Part shown: positions 25,920 through 34,799 of the stretch, piece by piece
Position numbering within the stretch: the first letter of the stretch is position 1
Layout of the letters: each line of letters opens with the position of its first letter
Assembly (NCBI GenBank): GCA_050943135.1
Contig: JBMNOP010000007.1
Coordinates: forward strand, 62,001-126,000
DNA length: 64,000 nt
DNA from: RUG695 sp050943135
Lineage (GTDB): Bacteria; Planctomycetota; Planctomycetia; Pirellulales; Thermoguttaceae
Direction of reading: 5' to 3'
The notes under the pieces: generated by a model
Databases searched by the model: none
The model's input: only the letters and a program-made list of their open reading frames with translations
Told to the model about the DNA's origin: nothing
Position numbers and translations under genes: made by a program

Positions 25920-26930
25920 CTACCCCTTTTTCCCGACCTTGCGCGGGATCAAAAGGGCGGCGGCCAACAGGAAGATCGGTGGCATAAAGAGTAAGAAGGC
26001 TTTGCCCTTCGGCCGGTCCAACGCGGACACATCGCGCGGAAAAGCGAACCGCCCGCGTCGCTGGCGCAACATCCATTCCATGACACGATAGTCCCGCTGG
26101 GCCCTTGTCCAGGTATTGTGTCCCCCCTCGTCGTGAACCGTTACGTAGACGTCGCCCCAGACTTCGTTGACCGAGCTTGCAAAATACAAATTGTCGTCCA
26201 CCGAATAGTTGTCGTTACGGTTATTGAACATCCAAATCGGCTGGTGCCGATAGGTGCGGGGGTTGCCATTCGGAGCGTTCTCCGAACAGGCAACGAACGC
26301 GCTGAACCGATTCGGAAACTTTTCAATCAAATCGAACCCCGCCGTCACGCCGGAACAAATTCCCAAGAGGCTGATTCGATCGACATCGATCGGATACTCT
26401 TCGACGAGCGCCCGGGTGATCTTGTCCAATATTTCCAGCGGGGTCTCCCCGTTCGGGGTCCTCGGATCGGAATGAGCCCAAGACATGGTTTCGATCGGAC
26501 ATTGAACCGCCGCCAAATAGAAGTCGGGCCGATCCGGGCCCGCCAGAACGTCGATCGAAGTCTGCATGTGCATCAGCTGGCTTTCGTTGTCGCTTCGGCT
26601 CTCGCCAAGACCGTGCAGCCATAAGACCAGCGGGTATTTTTTCTTCGGCTCCGTCGTTTTCGGAAAGAACATGCGGAAAGGATACGGGGGAGCCTCCCCC
26701 TCGCGGTACGCCATCGCGGTCGCCGACGCGATCACGACCGGATTCGCCAGCGCCCCCAACTTCTCGACCGAAGGGTCAACCCGCGCCGCCGCCCGTTCCT
26801 CCTCCGTGGGGATTCTCCCCTCCCTGTCGACCGTAACCGTGCCGACGGCACCGGACAGGTCCGGTGCTCCCCAAAGCGCCGCCGCGCAAAGAAGGGCAAA
26901 ACAGAGAAAGATTCTTGCCTGAAATGTCAT
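25920..26930 (-). CDS. exported GxCxG alpha/beta-hydrolase, cassette B
   Basis: A 336-residue hydrolase. Signal peptide 1-28, then alpha/beta-hydrolase with LVLWLHGLGESRSDN (oxyanion region), nucleophile elbow LLGICSG (Cys in GxCxG, as in dienelactone hydrolase rather than the usual Ser) and His region GGHNTW near 280. A C-terminal hydrophobic segment (FLLFMPPIFLLAAALLIP) and a basic tail would anchor it in the membrane with the catalytic domain outside. Its start overlaps the stop of the upstream gene (ATGA). It matches the N-terminal half of the cassette-A fusion along its length. Substrate unknown. Confidence 0.87.
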   Translation of the reverse strand: MTFQARIFLCFALLCAAALWGAPDLSGAVGTVTVDREGRIPTEEERAAARVDPSVEKLGALANPVVIASATAMAYREGEAPPYPFRMFFPKTTEPKKKYPLVLWLHGLGESRSDNESQLMHMQTSIDVLAGPDRPDFYLAAVQCPIETMSWAHSDPRTPNGETPLEILDKITRALVEEYPIDVDRISLLGICSGVTAGFDLIEKFPNRFSAFVACSENAPNGNPRTYRHQPIWMFNNRNDNYSVDDNLYFASSVNEVWGDVYVTVHDEGGHNTWTRAQRDYRVMEWMLRQRRGRFAFPRDVSALDRPKGKAFLLFMPPIFLLAAALLIPRKVGKKG

Positions 26931-27457
26931 TCTGCCCCTTCTTCGGTCTTCGACCCGTTGTTTCGGGCTTTCGGATTCGAACGCCGACCGATCAGGATCA
27001 GCACAATAAGAACCGATACCGCGACCGGAAGAATGACGAGTTGCCACGAGACCGTGCCGTCGGAGAAGAAGTTCGTAACGGGCGCGTAAAAATACGGACG
27101 GATGATCGACAGGTAGAACCGGTTAAAAAGACCCTGTCCCCGAAAAAGCAGAGGGCGCCCCCATTCGGAACAGACCGCCGTCACCGCGGTGACGGCGATC
27201 AGGGTGATCGCGTAGAGAGAGTAGCGCATTCTGCGCCTGACGACGAAACGGGCAAGCAGGCAACCGACGGCAACAATCCAAAGGTTGATCGCATACCACC
27301 ACGGCCAGTGACACCAGTTCAGGTAATAGTGCAGATAGCTGATATCCCGGGAAGTGACATGGGATGCCGCCAACAAGAGAAGCCCGATGAACAGAAGCGC
27401 CGCGAGCCCGAACTGTCTTGCCGGAACCCTGCTCTTGTTGGCCTCGTCCCGATTCAT
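26927..27457 (-). CDS. small multi-pass membrane protein, cassette B (WPWWYA type)
   Basis: A 176-residue paralogue of the cassette-A protein at 11766-12305: shared HYYLNWCHWPWWYAINLW-like and FYAPVTNFFSDGTVS segments. Hydrophobic stretches near 17-33, 50-70, 80-97 and 140-160 make it an inner-membrane protein. The C-terminus is hydrophilic and its stop overlaps the hydrolase start. In this copy it lies between the DUF1559 gene (32-nt gap) and the hydrolase. Function unknown. Confidence 0.8.
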   Translation of the reverse strand: MNRDEANKSRVPARQFGLAALLFIGLLLLAASHVTSRDISYLHYYLNWCHWPWWYAINLWIVAVGCLLARFVVRRRMRYSLYAITLIAVTAVTAVCSEWGRPLLFRGQGLFNRFYLSIIRPYFYAPVTNFFSDGTVSWQLVILPVAVSVLIVLILIGRRSNPKARNNGSKTEEGAE

Positions 27458-27489
27458 AAGATTTGCCCCGAGGTAATCATCGTCTTTGC

Positions 27490-28746
27490 TTAAAGCGAGG
27501 CGGCCTCTCCGCCGTTGATCGAACCGAGGGCACCCCAGACACCGTAGGTGCTTTTCCCTTCAACCGCCTGATTCGTATCAAGCAGTCGATCGTCGTCGAC
27601 AAAGACGTCACCGGTATCGATATCGTCGGAAATAAAACGGACCGAACCGTCGAACATCGCCACGTTCGCGCCCCCCGGATGAAAACTCGAAACGCCGCCC
27701 ATCACCGGACCGAAAGCGGAATAACCGAACGAGCATGTCAAACTGTTCGGGGGAAGGTTCGTCGAAAAACCGTTCGCAAGAGGACGGCCGACAAACCAGT
27801 AAGTACCCCGCTGGGCCCACGGCTCGACGGTATCGAGCTTTAACGGGTCGATCTTGTTAACGGCACGGAAACAGACCGAGGGCCAAACCCGCATATTGCC
27901 GGGATCACGCCCATCGGGTGCCGTCGCGACATCGCGGCGGGCGTCGCTCATCTTCGCGTAAGTGCCGTTGTAGGCCGCTCTGAAATCGGTTGGTCGACCG
28001 GTAATCGATTCCGCCAAACAGAGGGTATGCGTCGTTCCGTCGGTAATATTGGAAAAGGATTTCCACGAATGGGGGGTAAACGCCCCCCGTTTGGTCGCGG
28101 GGGTATCGATTTCGCAATTGTAAAGCGGGGCGTCTCCCATGTTGAACATGATGTTTCGTCGGCTGAACTTCCAATCGGAATAATCGAAAGGATAACCCGA
28201 TCGGGCCATGTTGTCGTACTCAACCTGCGGCGATTCGATCACCCCCGATTCGCCGTCGGAAGGGCACGCGAACGGAGGGATAAGAACCCCCGAAGCCCAA
28301 TGGCGAGGATGAGGGCCGTTAACATAGACGTTCGGATAACTCGGAGGGAACGGTTCGTTAATATGGAATCCTTCCGTCCCGGGGTTAAGCGATGGTAACG
28401 AGGCAAACGATTCAAACCCGTCATAAACCGGTTGCTGTTCCAGGTAAGGGAGCAGAAAGATTTGGGCCCCGCATACGCCGATGTCGGTTCCGCGATCGGT
28501 TTTTCTGGTCGCGCTGTAAGATTTGTACGTGGTGCAAAGGGCCGGAAGGCTGTTGTGACTCGAATGGTACAGTTGTACCGCCAGCGCCACCTGCTTAAGA
28601 TTGCTGCTGCATTTCATCCGCCGGGCCGCTTCCCGAGCCGCCTGCGCCCCCACAACAAGCAAGCCGAGCAGAATGGAAATGATGGAGATCGTTACGAGCA
28701 GTTCGATCAGGGTAAACCCGGAACCCGATTTTAATCTTTTTCTCAT
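27490..28746 (-). CDS. DUF1559 pseudopilin-like protein, cassette B
   Basis: A 418-residue DUF1559 protein, exactly the length of the cassette-A DUF1559 part. A short basic leader is followed by GFTLIELLV, the type IV prepilin-like cleavage and methylation site with Glu5, and a hydrophobic helix (SIISILLGLLVVGAQAAREAARR). The C-terminal HPGGANVAMFDGSVRFI signature and internal CPSDGESGVIES are family marks. These proteins are greatly expanded in planctomycetes and are thought to be exported by a type II or IV pilus-like system; their task is unsettled. The start ATG 28746 is supported by the leader conserved with copy A. Confidence 0.93.
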   Translation of the reverse strand: MRKRLKSGSGFTLIELLVTISIISILLGLLVVGAQAAREAARRMKCSSNLKQVALAVQLYHSSHNSLPALCTTYKSYSATRKTDRGTDIGVCGAQIFLLPYLEQQPVYDGFESFASLPSLNPGTEGFHINEPFPPSYPNVYVNGPHPRHWASGVLIPPFACPSDGESGVIESPQVEYDNMARSGYPFDYSDWKFSRRNIMFNMGDAPLYNCEIDTPATKRGAFTPHSWKSFSNITDGTTHTLCLAESITGRPTDFRAAYNGTYAKMSDARRDVATAPDGRDPGNMRVWPSVCFRAVNKIDPLKLDTVEPWAQRGTYWFVGRPLANGFSTNLPPNSLTCSFGYSAFGPVMGGVSSFHPGGANVAMFDGSVRFISDDIDTGDVFVDDDRLLDTNQAVEGKSTYGVWGALGSINGGEAASL

Positions 28747-28825
28747 CGCGAGACCTGTTTTTCCGCAAAAACCATAACGAATGAAAACATAACCACAGTC
28801 GGCCTCGTCGGAGACCGGTAAACTC

Positions 28826-29344
28826 TCAATCATCCCAGAAACCCAAAATCCACTCTTTCCCGAAATGGATGAGCGGAACGACGGAAACGACAATGAGCGC
28901 CGTGCGCCAAAGGGCGGCAAGCGTGACCCGGCCGCGGGCAAACAGGTCGACAACCGGTCGGAAAAAAAGATGGAAACGACCGACGATCGAAAGAATCAGC
29001 AGGAAGAGGAGAATCACGACGACCGTGGCCCCGAACAGAATAAAATTCTTGGCGTGCCTTTCTTCATCTTCGTCGTATTCGCTCCAGTTCCGGTAAAGGC
29101 CCCAACACACGAACAGGTACCCCGCGATAACCGAAAACAGAACGAAGTGTTCCCAGGTCCAGATCCTCACGTCAAAAACGCGCAGGACCGCCACAAGAAC
29201 GGACGTCGGCATAAAAAAACCGAGAAGGAGGAATCCCAACCCGAGAAGGAAACCCCACGTCGAAGCGGAAAGGTGCCACCACTTCTCGCCGTATTCGGAC
29301 TCGACCCGGACGATTTCCCCTCGGAAATTTCTGATCTCTTTCAT
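28826..29344 (-). CDS. small multi-pass membrane protein, cassette B (KEIRNFRGEIV type)
   Basis: A 172-residue paralogue of the protein at 11237-11761: same MKEI-NF-GEIV-VES start, a hydrophobic pair, a charged loop (RNWSEYDEDEERHAKNFI), FFRPVVDLFARG, and the C-terminal HFGKEWILGFWDD. Four membrane segments are visible. First intact gene of cassette B, 29 nt after the glycosyltransferase remnant. Function unknown, but its constant company with DUF1559 and hydrolase genes suggests a role in the same envelope process. Confidence 0.8.
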   Translation of the reverse strand: MKEIRNFRGEIVRVESEYGEKWWHLSASTWGFLLGLGFLLLGFFMPTSVLVAVLRVFDVRIWTWEHFVLFSVIAGYLFVCWGLYRNWSEYDEDEERHAKNFILFGATVVVILLFLLILSIVGRFHLFFRPVVDLFARGRVTLAALWRTALIVVSVVPLIHFGKEWILGFWDD

Positions 29345-29373
29345 GGCTTAACCCCTTTATCAACTCTTTATCG

Positions 29374-29996
29374 TCACCGTGCGGCGATCGCGAAACCCCC
29401 ATTCGCCTTCACGGAACATATCGGTTCGTTAGGGTCCCGAGTTTGTTTTTTCGGAGGACTCCGTTCCTTTACCCGGTCGATATCACCGTGGGACACATGG
29501 TAGACGTAAGTTGTGTACCCGATGATTTTAACAGGTGTAAAGTTCAAAAAACGGAGATAGTCCCCGTCTTTGCCGTAAAGATCGTTTACGCTGAGTACGT
29601 ACCACTGCGACCTTTCTCGGTCCGTCGGATCCGAAACGGTCGCGGGAATCGACGTTGTGTTCGCGGGGCGACCATATATTTCAGAGACCGCCATCTCTTT
29701 GGCGTCCGGATGTTTTCCGCACCACCTTTCCAAGTAATAGAGGTCTTGCCCCCAATCGATATTCGAATCGAGCAGATGGCGCGGCCCATTGAGCGGTCCG
29801 GCATCGAACAGAAGGCAATACCCCGACAAAACTCGTCAGCGGCGAATTGATACGGAACGCGGAATAATCGCCGGTTTCGAGGCAGGGAATCCCCGATGCG
29901 CCCCGTCCGCTTTCAGCCGAAACGGCCGAATCGCGCCAAGCCCGAACCGCCATCAGTAACCCGACGGCGGCCATCGGCAGGCAGGGGAGAATCGGG
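29374..29996 (-). pseudogene. broken membrane glycosyltransferase remnant (copy B)
   Basis: The C-terminal part of a planctomycete mannosyltransferase-like membrane glycosyltransferase. A first segment (29996 to about 29835) reads LPCLPMAAVGLLMAVRAW...; after a frameshift near 29830 a second segment continues with GPLNGPRHLLDSNIDWGQDL and QWYVLSVNDLYG ... YTTYVYHV to the stop at 29374. The N-terminal catalytic and most membrane segments are absent because the DUF1573 gene ends at 29997. So this is a relic, and it parallels the shorter relic at 12302-12471 in front of cassette A. Confidence 0.7.
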
Positions 29997-30725
29997 TCAC
30001 TGTTCGGGATCTTTCTCCTCGGGCAATTCGATTGGCAAGGAAGAGGCATCCTCCGTTACGTCGACAGCCGGTTCGGCTTCCGGCTCCGGCATGGCTTCGG
30101 ACTCCGCTTGCGTCTCCGTATCCGCCTCGGTGTCGGACTCCGGGGTCAATTGGATGGCCGGTTCGATTCCACCCTCTTCCTCCGGCTCCGGCACGGCTTC
30201 GGACTCCGCTTGCGTTTCTGTCCCCGCTTCGGTGTCGGACTCCGGGGGCACCTGGATGGCCAATCCGATTTCATCCTCCTTCGGCTTCGGCAGCGGGTTC
30301 GGAACCTTCGCGGTTATGCGAACAGGGCTCATCACCAGCTTGTCGCTTGTCGCGACCATGAGCAGAACCGTCTGATCATAAGACGATTCATATCTCGGGA
30401 GCCCGGCCCTGATGTTAATCGGAATCGTTTCGTTCGGTTGAGCGCTGACCGGAATATTCTCGGAAACGGCACAGGAACAACTCGATTTTTCACCGACAAC
30501 GGAGATCTCCTTCTTGGAAAGATTCGTCAGGTGAAATGTTACGGTCTCGATTGTTCCCGGCTCCCGATCTCCCAAATCGATCGTCGTGGGGGAAATCACA
30601 AAGGATTTTCCAAAAGGCCAAGGCCCTCCCGCTCCCCGTTCGGCAATCCAAAAATAGAAAACCGCGAAAACAAGGACCAAAAGAACGGCCCCTCCGATGA
30701 CAAATGTCAGACGCTGTTTTTTCAT
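29997..30725 (-). CDS. DUF1573 domain protein with acidic tandem repeats
   Basis: A 242-residue protein anchored by an N-terminal membrane helix (8-27). Residues about 45-140 form a DUF1573 Ig-like domain: FVISPTTIDLGDREPGTIETVTFHLTN, then SSCSCAVSE, the paired cysteines often seen in planctomycete members. The C-terminal third has two near-identical acidic repeats of about 33 residues, each with PESDTEA-TETQAESEA-PEPE. The corresponding DNA repeats are also close (30078-30145 and 30180-30256), so copy number may vary by slippage. It is probably periplasmic with a flexible acidic tail. It follows the 349-residue gene by 153 nt. Confidence 0.8.
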   Translation of the reverse strand: MKKQRLTFVIGGAVLLVLVFAVFYFWIAERGAGGPWPFGKSFVISPTTIDLGDREPGTIETVTFHLTNLSKKEISVVGEKSSCSCAVSENIPVSAQPNETIPINIRAGLPRYESSYDQTVLLMVATSDKLVMSPVRITAKVPNPLPKPKEDEIGLAIQVPPESDTEAGTETQAESEAVPEPEEEGGIEPAIQLTPESDTEADTETQAESEAMPEPEAEPAVDVTEDASSLPIELPEEKDPEQ

Positions 30726-30878
30726 AGGACCAAACCTCTCATTCTGCGTTTACCGCGTGTTTCTGTTTGTTCGCCCGAGAACAGGCGGGGGCATCCCACT
30801 TCCCACCCCTGTTTCGATGTCAACGACGACGATGACAAAGATGACAATGCCGCCAAGGATTGACCCCGGGGCCTTTTT

Positions 30879-31928
30879 TCATTGAGGCGTTCCTTTCGGG
30901 AGTGATCTCGTCTTTTTATAACCGCGATACAGGGCAAACAGTATCAAAACACTTCCCAGGAGCACCAGAAGAGCACGAAGACCGTGGGGCTTGCCCTCGC
31001 CGAAGTCGGGCTCGGGAAGCCCGTAGTAGGAAAACTTAAAGCGGTTTTTGGGTAGCTTGGGAAGTATCTCGGTGTCGATGGTCCAAGTCCTTTTGGAGAA
31101 AGTTTTTTCGCTGTTTTTAAGTGTTTCCGTATGCTTAACAAGAAACCTCTCTTTTAATTGATTCTCGTCGGAATATTCGTTATCGACAGAGAATGAATTT
31201 CCGTCCAATTGGATTAATGAAGCGTCCTTTACCAGGTAATCCGGGGTTAAGTTGACGCTACCCTCCAACATGGGCAAGAATGGGGCTTCTTCGTCATCGG
31301 GCGGGTCGGCTTTAAAAGAAATTCGGGTCGTACCATCAGCATTTTCGACTATCGATTCTTGACGAAAACAGGGATGTTTGAGGACGTCCAACACGGTGTA
31401 GGTCCCAATGAGGATAAATGGCAGGTAATAGGTTCGATAACGACCAAGTGGTGATTGCACATCCCTGTTGGGATCTGTTAACCATTTTTTAATAGGTGCT
31501 ATACCGGTATCATGCTCGGTCAGTCTCACGATACGCCATTCGTTGTTCACCGGGTTACCGTCGATCATAAAGAAATAGCTCTTATTGAACGCAAGAACCC
31601 TTTTACCTGCGTCGATCACCCCATCTGAGGTGGTAAGATCGTCTTCTGTGGAGAAATAAGTATGGTCGGTAACCATCGTGGTAGGTCGTTTACCATCGGT
31701 ATCGGAATCGCCATCCGTATCAGTCGTTATGTTCATCTGAAGAGAACCTGCATGCTCCATGTACTCTGAAAGCGCGGTTTCAATTTTTGCACAAAGGTCT
31801 GCTAATGAGATATCGTCCGGGGCAGCCATCACGCTGCCACAAGAGAGTGATAACCAACACGAAAACAGTATGCCACACACCATCGTGCAAGTTCCAATAG
31901 AGCCGCACCTGTGTTTATTGCCATTCAT
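30879..31928 (-). CDS. exported membrane-anchored protein of unknown function
   Basis: A 349-residue protein, not recognised. A signal peptide (about 14-36, CTMVCGILFSCWLSLSCGSVMA) precedes an outer domain of mixed alpha/beta character; the N-terminal part (LADLCAKIETALSEYMEHAGSLQMNITTD) and the repeated statements of strand-rich segments resemble LolA-like folds, but this is only an impression. A single C-terminal helix (LRALLVLLGSVLILFALYRGY) and a basic tail anchor it. The gene is noticeably AT-richer than the housekeeping genes. It precedes DUF1573 on the same strand, and both probably belong to the cassette-B accessory region. Confidence 0.7.
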   Translation of the reverse strand: MNGNKHRCGSIGTCTMVCGILFSCWLSLSCGSVMAAPDDISLADLCAKIETALSEYMEHAGSLQMNITTDTDGDSDTDGKRPTTMVTDHTYFSTEDDLTTSDGVIDAGKRVLAFNKSYFFMIDGNPVNNEWRIVRLTEHDTGIAPIKKWLTDPNRDVQSPLGRYRTYYLPFILIGTYTVLDVLKHPCFRQESIVENADGTTRISFKADPPDDEEAPFLPMLEGSVNLTPDYLVKDASLIQLDGNSFSVDNEYSDENQLKERFLVKHTETLKNSEKTFSKRTWTIDTEILPKLPKNRFKFSYYGLPEPDFGEGKPHGLRALLVLLGSVLILFALYRGYKKTRSLPKGTPQ

Positions 31929-32325
31929 ATTTGTTCCTCTTACCTGTATTGTTGTTACTGATGACCCGAGTCATGGCAACGGGTAAACACTTCGGAGTAA
32001 GGTGAAGGCCAAAACCAAATGCTCCGGATTAACCTTTCAATTTCGACAGCGAGGGAGAATCGGAATTCTCCGGGCTGCCACTTATCCGATTCGGGCAGAA
32101 TCGTTTTCCGCCCGTCAACCTGAGTAAACTTGATTCCCAAACCTAAGTGTACGTTCTTCTCCAAAAAAAGCAATCAACCGAGGCGATGAGACAGTGAGGA
32201 AATCGTGGAAACGATTTACCACGGATCGGCAAAAGTTTTGATCCCGGGTTCCGGTAACGCCAAGAAAAGGAAAAGAGGCCGGATGATCATTTGCTCCGCA
32301 CGCTTTTTCGGAATCGACTAACTTG
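31929..32325. other. intergenic region with one doubtful small frame
   Basis: A minus-strand frame at 31955-32173 (72 codons, with KFTQVDGRKTILPESDKWQPG) looks protein-like but has no clear start signal and no recognised family; it may be a gene fragment. Nothing else coding was seen here. Confidence 0.3.
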
Positions 32326-32353
32326 TTGATTTTGCCCTTCTTCGAGTTAAAAT
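32326..32353 (+). promoter_or_regulatory. candidate promoter of beta-propeller gene
   Basis: TTGATT (32326-32331), 16-nt spacer, TAAAAT (32348-32353), giving a leader of about 50 nt before the ATG at 32409. Confidence 0.45.
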
Positions 32354-32408
32354 AGGTAAAAGGTGTCGTTTACAACAAGCAGTAACCCTCTGTGCAGGAA
32401 AGGTTTCC

Positions 32409-34001
32409 ATGGACCGTTCGCGACGTCAATTTCTTAAGCTCTCCGGGGCGCTTCCCCTTCTGGGGGTTACCGGTCCCTGTGCCGGGATAAGCCGTACCCT
32501 TTCGGCCGGCGAAGCCGTCGACATGCCGGAAGAGAATCAGCCGATCTTTGTGGGCGACGATCGCCAGCTTTTTATGGACGACTATCTGCTCGGAAGTTCA
32601 GAGAATGTTCGAATCAAGGTCCACGAGCCGATCCGTTGTCCGGAAGTCCTCCTCTGGAATAAACCGTGGGAGGGGAACGGCAGCGTTTACGGTTCCGTCC
32701 TCTACGATCCGACCGCAAAACGCTACCTGATGTATTATTCCGGCTCGTGCGGCGACAACGGAAGCGGCGCTCCCCTCCATTCGAGTTGTTTCTGCCTGAT
32801 GACGAGTTCCGACGGGATCCACTGGGAGCGACCGGTAACCGGCGTCGAATTCGAGGGGAACACCGAGACGAACATTCTCTTCCTGCAGAACGAAGATTTT
32901 GCCCCCTTCATCGACTCCAATCCGAACGCCAAGCCGGAGGAGCGGTTTAAAGCAACTTCCGGCCCCAAAGACGGGGGGATTCTCGCCTACGCTTCGCCCG
33001 ACGGAATCACCTGGCATATTCTCAACAACGGTCATCCCGTCTATACCGACGGGGCCTTCGATTCGGAAAACGTCGCGTTTTGGTCGGAAGTCGAAAACCG
33101 ATATGTCCTCTATTATCGCCGTCCTCGGCGCGATGCCCGTGATGTGGGGCGTGCCCACTCAAAAGATTTCATCCACTGGACGAACGACGGTTTCATCGAG
33201 TTCCCCGTCGAGGGAGAAGGGCCGCATGTTCTGGGCCAGTTCTACACCAACCAGATTCAGCCCTATTACCGTGCACCGAAATATATCATCGGGTTTCCCG
33301 CACGGTATGTCGACCGCGGACCAGGCGTTTCGAACTCGCTCCTTCCGGAACAGGAAGAGCGGCGGCAGCGCGCCGCCGTCCTCCCCCGTTCGGCGACGGC
33401 GCTCACCGATTCGGTCTATATTGTCAGCCGCGACGGGCGAAATTTCCGCCAGTCCCCCGATGTCTTTCTCAAGCCGGGTTTGAAAACCAAAGACAACTGG
33501 GGTTACGGCGACAACTACATCGCCCGCGGACTCTTGGAAACCGAATCGACCCTGGGCGACGAACCGCGCGAACTTTCGCTCTACGCCTCCGAATCCCGGT
33601 GGACCGGAAACGACGCGCAGTGGCGGCGTTATAAGCTGCGCATCGACGGCTTCGCCTCGCTGGCCGCCGAATCGAAAAGGGGATATGTCGAAACCAAACC
33701 GATCATCTTTACCGGAACGGAACTTGCGATCAACGCTTCCACTTCGGCCTGCGGTTATATCAAAGTCGAATTCCGAACCCCCGACGGAAAGCCGTTCGAA
33801 GGGTTTTCTTCCGAAGATTGCGACATCATTTACGGTGACTCCGTCGAACGATACGTGACCTGGAACAACGATCGGCACGTCTCTCCCATGGAAAAACGTC
33901 CGGTCGTCCTCCGTTTCTCGATGAAAGAAGCCGATGTCTACTCGTTCCGCTTTCAATACGGAGATTCGACAACCAAATCGGATCATCGGGAATACAGTTA
34001 A
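32409..34001 (+). CDS. Tat-exported five-bladed beta-propeller (glycosidase-like) protein
   Basis: A 530-residue protein. N-terminal SRRQFLKLSG is a twin-arginine signal, so the folded protein is exported, possibly with a cofactor or metal. The mature part has repeated patterns of GH32/GH43-like five-bladed propellers: FVGDDRQLFMDDYLL, VYGSVLYDPTAKRYLMYYS, CLMTSSDGIHWERP, PDGITWHILNNG, DFIHWTNDG. Planctomycetes encode many such proteins; catalytic residues cannot be assigned from sequence alone, and a sugar-binding or glycoside-hydrolase role is inferred. The C-terminal 130 residues form a separate beta-domain. AGGAAAGG lies 6 nt before the ATG. Monocistronic. Confidence 0.75.
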   Translation: MDRSRRQFLKLSGALPLLGVTGPCAGISRTLSAGEAVDMPEENQPIFVGDDRQLFMDDYLLGSSENVRIKVHEPIRCPEVLLWNKPWEGNGSVYGSVLYDPTAKRYLMYYSGSCGDNGSGAPLHSSCFCLMTSSDGIHWERPVTGVEFEGNTETNILFLQNEDFAPFIDSNPNAKPEERFKATSGPKDGGILAYASPDGITWHILNNGHPVYTDGAFDSENVAFWSEVENRYVLYYRRPRRDARDVGRAHSKDFIHWTNDGFIEFPVEGEGPHVLGQFYTNQIQPYYRAPKYIIGFPARYVDRGPGVSNSLLPEQEERRQRAAVLPRSATALTDSVYIVSRDGRNFRQSPDVFLKPGLKTKDNWGYGDNYIARGLLETESTLGDEPRELSLYASESRWTGNDAQWRRYKLRIDGFASLAAESKRGYVETKPIIFTGTELAINASTSACGYIKVEFRTPDGKPFEGFSSEDCDIIYGDSVERYVTWNNDRHVSPMEKRPVVLRFSMKEADVYSFRFQYGDSTTKSDHREYS

Positions 34002-34190
34002 GGGAAATTGCCCGTGTCGGCGGAAAAAGCATTTTGTGTGAAAAGAACTCCGCGACCTTTCGGCCGGAGTCTTGGTTCAGGTTCGGCAAACGGAAGCCGC
34101 AACGTAGAAGGGTTTCGTTGGACGTTCTTTTCGGCGCGATTTCGGAAAAAGCGTGCCTCGGTGTTATAACACAAAAACGCCGGTACCCAA

Positions 34191-34218
34191 GAAAAAAGGC
34201 AGAACACCGGGTTCTGCC
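34191..34218 (-). terminator. rho-independent terminator
   Basis: On the minus strand GGCAGAAC-loop-GTTCTGCC followed by TTTTTT. It could stop read-through from the small lipoprotein gene; on the plus strand the same stem is followed by TTCTTCT and could end the propeller transcript. Confidence 0.75.
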
Positions 34219-34238
34219 TTCTTCTCGGAGAAAGTTTC

Positions 34239-34268
34239 CGCGTAAAGGGGCGTCGCCCCCCTTACGCG
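34239..34268. repeat. short inverted repeat
   Basis: CGCGTAAAGGGGCG and GCCCCCCTTACGCG form a near-perfect stem between two terminators. Probably part of the same transcription-stop region. Confidence 0.45.
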
Positions 34269-34289
34269 AAGAACAAGGAAAGGAATAAC

Positions 34290-34318
34290 GAAAGGCCTCC
34301 CCGCCGCGCGGGGGCCTT
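34290..34318 (-). terminator. terminator of small lipoprotein gene
   Basis: On the minus strand AAGGCCCCC...GGGGAGGCCTTT followed by CGTT, 4 nt beyond the stop codon. Confidence 0.8.
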
Positions 34319-34321
34319 GTA

Positions 34322-34540
34322 TCAGGTGATCCCGCCGTGGGTCCGGTAGGGAGTCATGTGACTGGGCTGGTCGATCATCCAAAAGCGATCCCAGCAGTCG
34401 CGGGCCTGTCGCAAATCTTCCGAAGTGTCGTAAAGCTGTTCGGTCCGAGTCGCCGGATCCCCGGAATACGCGGGAAGCACACAGCCGACACTACCGGCAA
34501 GGAGCATTCCAAGCAACCCTAAAAGAATATACTTTTTCAT
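34322..34540 (-). CDS. small planctomycete lipoprotein
   Basis: A 72-residue predicted lipoprotein. The signal MKKYILLGLLGMLLAGSVGC ends in a lipobox with Cys20. The remainder is a short helix (EQLYDTSEDLRQARDCWDRFWMIDQP) followed by SHMTPYRTHGGI at the C-terminus, a motif I associate with small planctomycete lipoproteins of unknown task. GGAGG lies close before the ATG at 34540; in-frame sequence upstream lacks lipoprotein character. Monocistronic with its own terminator. The 34541-34799 gap shows nothing further. Confidence 0.75.
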   Translation of the reverse strand: MKKYILLGLLGMLLAGSVGCVLPAYSGDPATRTEQLYDTSEDLRQARDCWDRFWMIDQPSHMTPYRTHGGIT

Positions 34541-34799
34541 CCGTGAAACTCCTCCTTGAAGTTTGATGACGCGATCTCTTCTTTGGTCTTCGAACCGCAA
34601 GGTTCATCGGGTAACCGAGGAAGAGCCGTTCTTCCTCTTAATCTCTGTCCGATTTATCGGGTATCGGAGGAGCGAAACTGTAACGATAATCTAAATAAAA
34701 TCAAAATTATTAGAAGTGTTTCTCTAACTCGCCCAAACTGCCCGGTCGGAAATCTTTCACATTTCGAGAGAGACCGAAAGGGACGAAAAGCCCCCGAAC

